A stretch of DNA of 64,000 bases from Haloprofundus marisrubri. Its GTDB lineage: Archaea > Halobacteriota > Halobacteria > Halobacteriales > Haloferacaceae. The notes beneath the pieces are model-generated. The model was not told the origin of the DNA. It did no database searches and saw only the letters and a list, made by a program, of their open reading frames with translations. The stretch's first letter is position 1. Every line of letters begins with the position of its first letter. The position numbers and the translations under genes are program-made. This document shows, in pieces, positions 62,414 through 64,000 of the stretch. Location of the stretch: contig NZ_LOPU01000029.1 of the NCBI RefSeq assembly GCF_001469955.1, forward strand, positions 558,001-622,000, written 5' to 3'.

Positions 62414-63049
62414 ATGGAGTTCGAAGAAGTCATCGAGACACGGCGCTCCGTGCACGAGTACACCGACGAAGACATCGACGACGAGACGCTCGAAGCCATC
62501 TTCGAGCAGGCTCGGTACGCTCCCTCCGGCTACAATCTTCAGCCGTGGGAGTTCCTCGTCCTCCGCGACGAGGAGTCGAAGGCGAAACTGCAGGAGGTCG
62601 CCGGCGGACAGGAACACGTCGGCAGCGCGGCGGCGAGCGTCGTCGTTCTCGGGTCGAAAGACCCCGAAGCGCACGCCGACCGAGTGCTCGACGACTGGCT
62701 CGACAAGGGGTATCTTCCGAACGAGGACGTCCGCGACGCCATCCGCGAAAACGTCGAAGGGATGGCGGAGATGCCCGAGTCCGAGCGCCGCGTCTGGACG
62801 ACCCGAAGTACGTCGCTGGTAGCGATGTCTTTGATGTACGCCGCGTGGAACCAAGGCGTCGCTTCCTGTCCGCTCGAAGGGTTCGACGCCGAGGCGCTCA
62901 CCGAGACGTTCGACATCGACGACGAGTACGAACCGGTGATGCTGGTGACGCTCGGCTACGCACCCGAAGAAACCGACGACATCGAAAACGACCGAAAGCT
63001 ACGGCGCTCGGTCGACGAAATCGTCCACTACGAGTCGTTCGCACCGTGA
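62414..63049 (+). CDS. Nitroreductase-like flavoprotein
   Basis: A 211-residue FMN-dependent oxidoreductase. ETRRSVHEYTDEDI holds the phosphate-binding Arg-Arg-Ser, ARYAPSGYNLQPWEFLVL the flavin loop, and AWNQGVASCPLEGFD the later active-site strand. Substrate unknown. A TATA-like GGTTTAGTC at 62380-62388 lies 26-34 bases before ATG 62414. Confidence 0.85.
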   Translation: MEFEEVIETRRSVHEYTDEDIDDETLEAIFEQARYAPSGYNLQPWEFLVLRDEESKAKLQEVAGGQEHVGSAAASVVVLGSKDPEAHADRVLDDWLDKGYLPNEDVRDAIRENVEGMAEMPESERRVWTTRSTSLVAMSLMYAAWNQGVASCPLEGFDAEALTETFDIDDEYEPVMLVTLGYAPEETDDIENDRKLRRSVDEIVHYESFAP

Positions 63050-63128
63050 GCAGCTAACGAACTGATTTTCGAGCAGAAGAGGGAGGTGCGGCCGAACGGG
63101 GTTCGTTTCGAGTGGTCGTCCGTCTCGT

Positions 63129-63491
63129 TCAAGCGCCGGGGATTCCCAGCGCGCTCAAGCCGACGACGCCCAAGACGCCGAGAACGTACAGCACGGCGAC
63201 GGCGGCTAACCACGCGACGACGCCGATTGCAGTCGCACTGCCCCACCCGCCGGGATACCGCCAGTTGATGACGCCAATCCACGCCAAGAGCGTCAGTATC
63301 GGTCCGATTATCGGAATCCCGCCGACGAAGAAACTGAACAGCCCCCAGACGAGCGCCCCGATAGCGGCCGTCACGACGGCGTAGCCGAAACTCGCCTGCT
63401 TGTCGATGAGCAGTCTCACACCGAGGTAGAGTCCGAGACCCCCGACGAGGAGGTTGACGAAGACGATGAGGATACTGTCGACGAGTGCCAT
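63129..63491 (-). CDS. Small membrane protein, four helices
   Basis: A 120-residue, nearly uncharged protein (DSILIVFVNLLVGGLGLYLG, YAVVTAAIGALVWGLFSFFV, IIGPILTLLAWIGVINW). Its gene starts one base after the end of the amphi-Trp gene stop region (63493), so the two genes form an operon. Function unknown. Confidence 0.6.
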   Translation of the reverse strand: MALVDSILIVFVNLLVGGLGLYLGVRLLIDKQASFGYAVVTAAIGALVWGLFSFFVGGIPIIGPILTLLAWIGVINWRYPGGWGSATAIGVVAWLAAVAVLYVLGVLGVVGLSALGIPGA

Positions 63492-63492
63492 C

Positions 63493-63732
63493 TCACTTCA
63501 CCTTCCATTCGGCGGTGATTTCGACCGTCTCCTTGTCACCACGAAGCTTCGAAGAGCGCTCTGTCACCGACACTTCCGTGTCGAACGATTCGGGAGGATG
63601 GACGGTGACTTCCTTGTTCCCGATACTCAACCGGACGTCGCCACCGGAGTCGAATTCGTCCGCGATTCGGCGTAGATAGCCCGCGAACTCCGGTCCTGTT
63701 CGTTCCTGTTTGCTCTGTGTTTTGTCGGCCAT
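63493..63732 (-). CDS. Amphi-Trp domain protein
   Basis: A 79-residue protein starting ATG 63732 (MADKTQSKQERTGPEFAGYL). The pattern RRIADEFDSGGDVRLSIGNK and ETVEITAEWKV matches the small amphi-Trp domain found in haloarchaea, where a conserved Trp ends a beta strand. Co-transcribed with the membrane protein that follows. Confidence 0.7.
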   Translation of the reverse strand: MADKTQSKQERTGPEFAGYLRRIADEFDSGGDVRLSIGNKEVTVHPPESFDTEVSVTERSSKLRGDKETVEITAEWKVK

Positions 63733-63825
63733 ACCCGTCGTTTTGTACAACGCAAAAGGAGATAAAGGTCGGCCGACTGTCAGGTTTGCGAGAACGTCAC
63801 GGGTGTCGACAGTCACTCCACCCGT

Positions 63826-64000
63826 TCAGAAGATGTTCGCCTGTCGGTAGACGCTGATGCCGCTTTGGGTGATTTCGTACGGTTTCGTCTCCCGGGAGTG
63901 GTTGGCGTCGCGTATCTTCTGAATCTCGATGGCGAGTCGGGTCTCACGGAAGTTCGACGGGCGGACGTACTGGAGAACGAACACCGCGTCGGTGAGATAC
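63826..64000 (-). CDS. RecA/KaiC-like (HTR-like) ATPase, 3' end only
   Basis: The frame is open to the right window edge and ends with a TGA at 63826-63828. It encodes about 57 residues: YLTDAVFVLQYVRPSN, ETRLAIEIQKIRDANHSRE, TKPYEITQSGISVYRQANIF. This ending, with the QKIRxxxHSxE and YEIT..GI-V elements, resembles the end of KaiC/RadA-like haloarchaeal proteins (HTR-like). The start and the Walker motifs lie outside the window. Confidence 0.65.
   Translation of the reverse strand, partial: YLTDAVFVLQYVRPSNFRETRLAIEIQKIRDANHSRETKPYEITQSGISVYRQANIF

Overview
The window is high-GC chromosomal DNA from an extremely halophilic archaeon, most likely of the Haloferacales (Haloferax/Halogeometricum type). 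The signs are very acidic proteins, many leaderless genes with a TATA-like box about 27 bases before the start codon, Tat lipoproteins, a PGF-CTERM (archaeosortase) protein, CDC48, RadB, NurA/HerA, Orc1/Cdc6, archaeal SecY and ribosomal protein S8e. The genus is inference.

Layout. 1-9.7 kb: a 5'-truncated MFS permease, a ZIP-like metal permease, small membrane and zinc-ribbon proteins, a PGF-CTERM surface protein, a LOR/SDH-type (ornithine cyclodeaminase-like) enzyme, an alpha/beta hydrolase and a prolyl oligopeptidase. 9.9-13.5 kb: a NikR-type regulator divergent from most of its neighbourhood and facing a Zn/Mn/Ni-type ABC transporter (permease, ATPase, histidine-rich binding protein). 13.7-16.7 kb: a membrane protein, a small protein and a SecY gene that lies outside its usual ribosomal operon. 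16.66-17.45 kb: a replication origin candidate with five origin-recognition-box repeats in inverted orientation around an AT-rich core, directly upstream of orc1/cdc6. 19-22 kb: B12-dependent ribonucleotide reductase. 22.8-26.8 kb: the trpD-F-E-G operon. 27 kb: tRNA-Val(GAC). 27.4-36.5 kb: GNAT enzyme, lycopene-cyclase-domain protein, a protein with four CBS domains and an HPF-like domain, RadB, a RuvC/RNase H-like protein, a Bat-type HTH regulator and LarC with a histidine-rich insert. 36.8-39.9 kb: CDC48 and a CinA/MoaB-type protein.

40.3-54.5 kb is a phosphate island: a stand-alone PhoU, a repeat-bearing lipoprotein, two complete pstS-C-A-B operons, and after each pstS, in divergent orientation, an AbrB-PhoU regulator. 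The two pst promoters share a sequence motif and the regulator/pst intergenic regions share a palindrome. 54.6-64 kb: ribosomal protein S8e, small haloarchaeal proteins, the NurA-HerA end-resection pair, a universal stress protein, a nitroreductase, an amphi-Trp protein and the 3' end of a RecA/KaiC-like ATPase gene.

The most unusual pattern is a modular multi-hairpin repeat present three times (from 30843, 39004 and 40298 backwards). Every copy begins two to six bases after a TAG stop codon and has the same orientation relative to the gene it follows. No CRISPR array, insertion sequence or defence system was seen.
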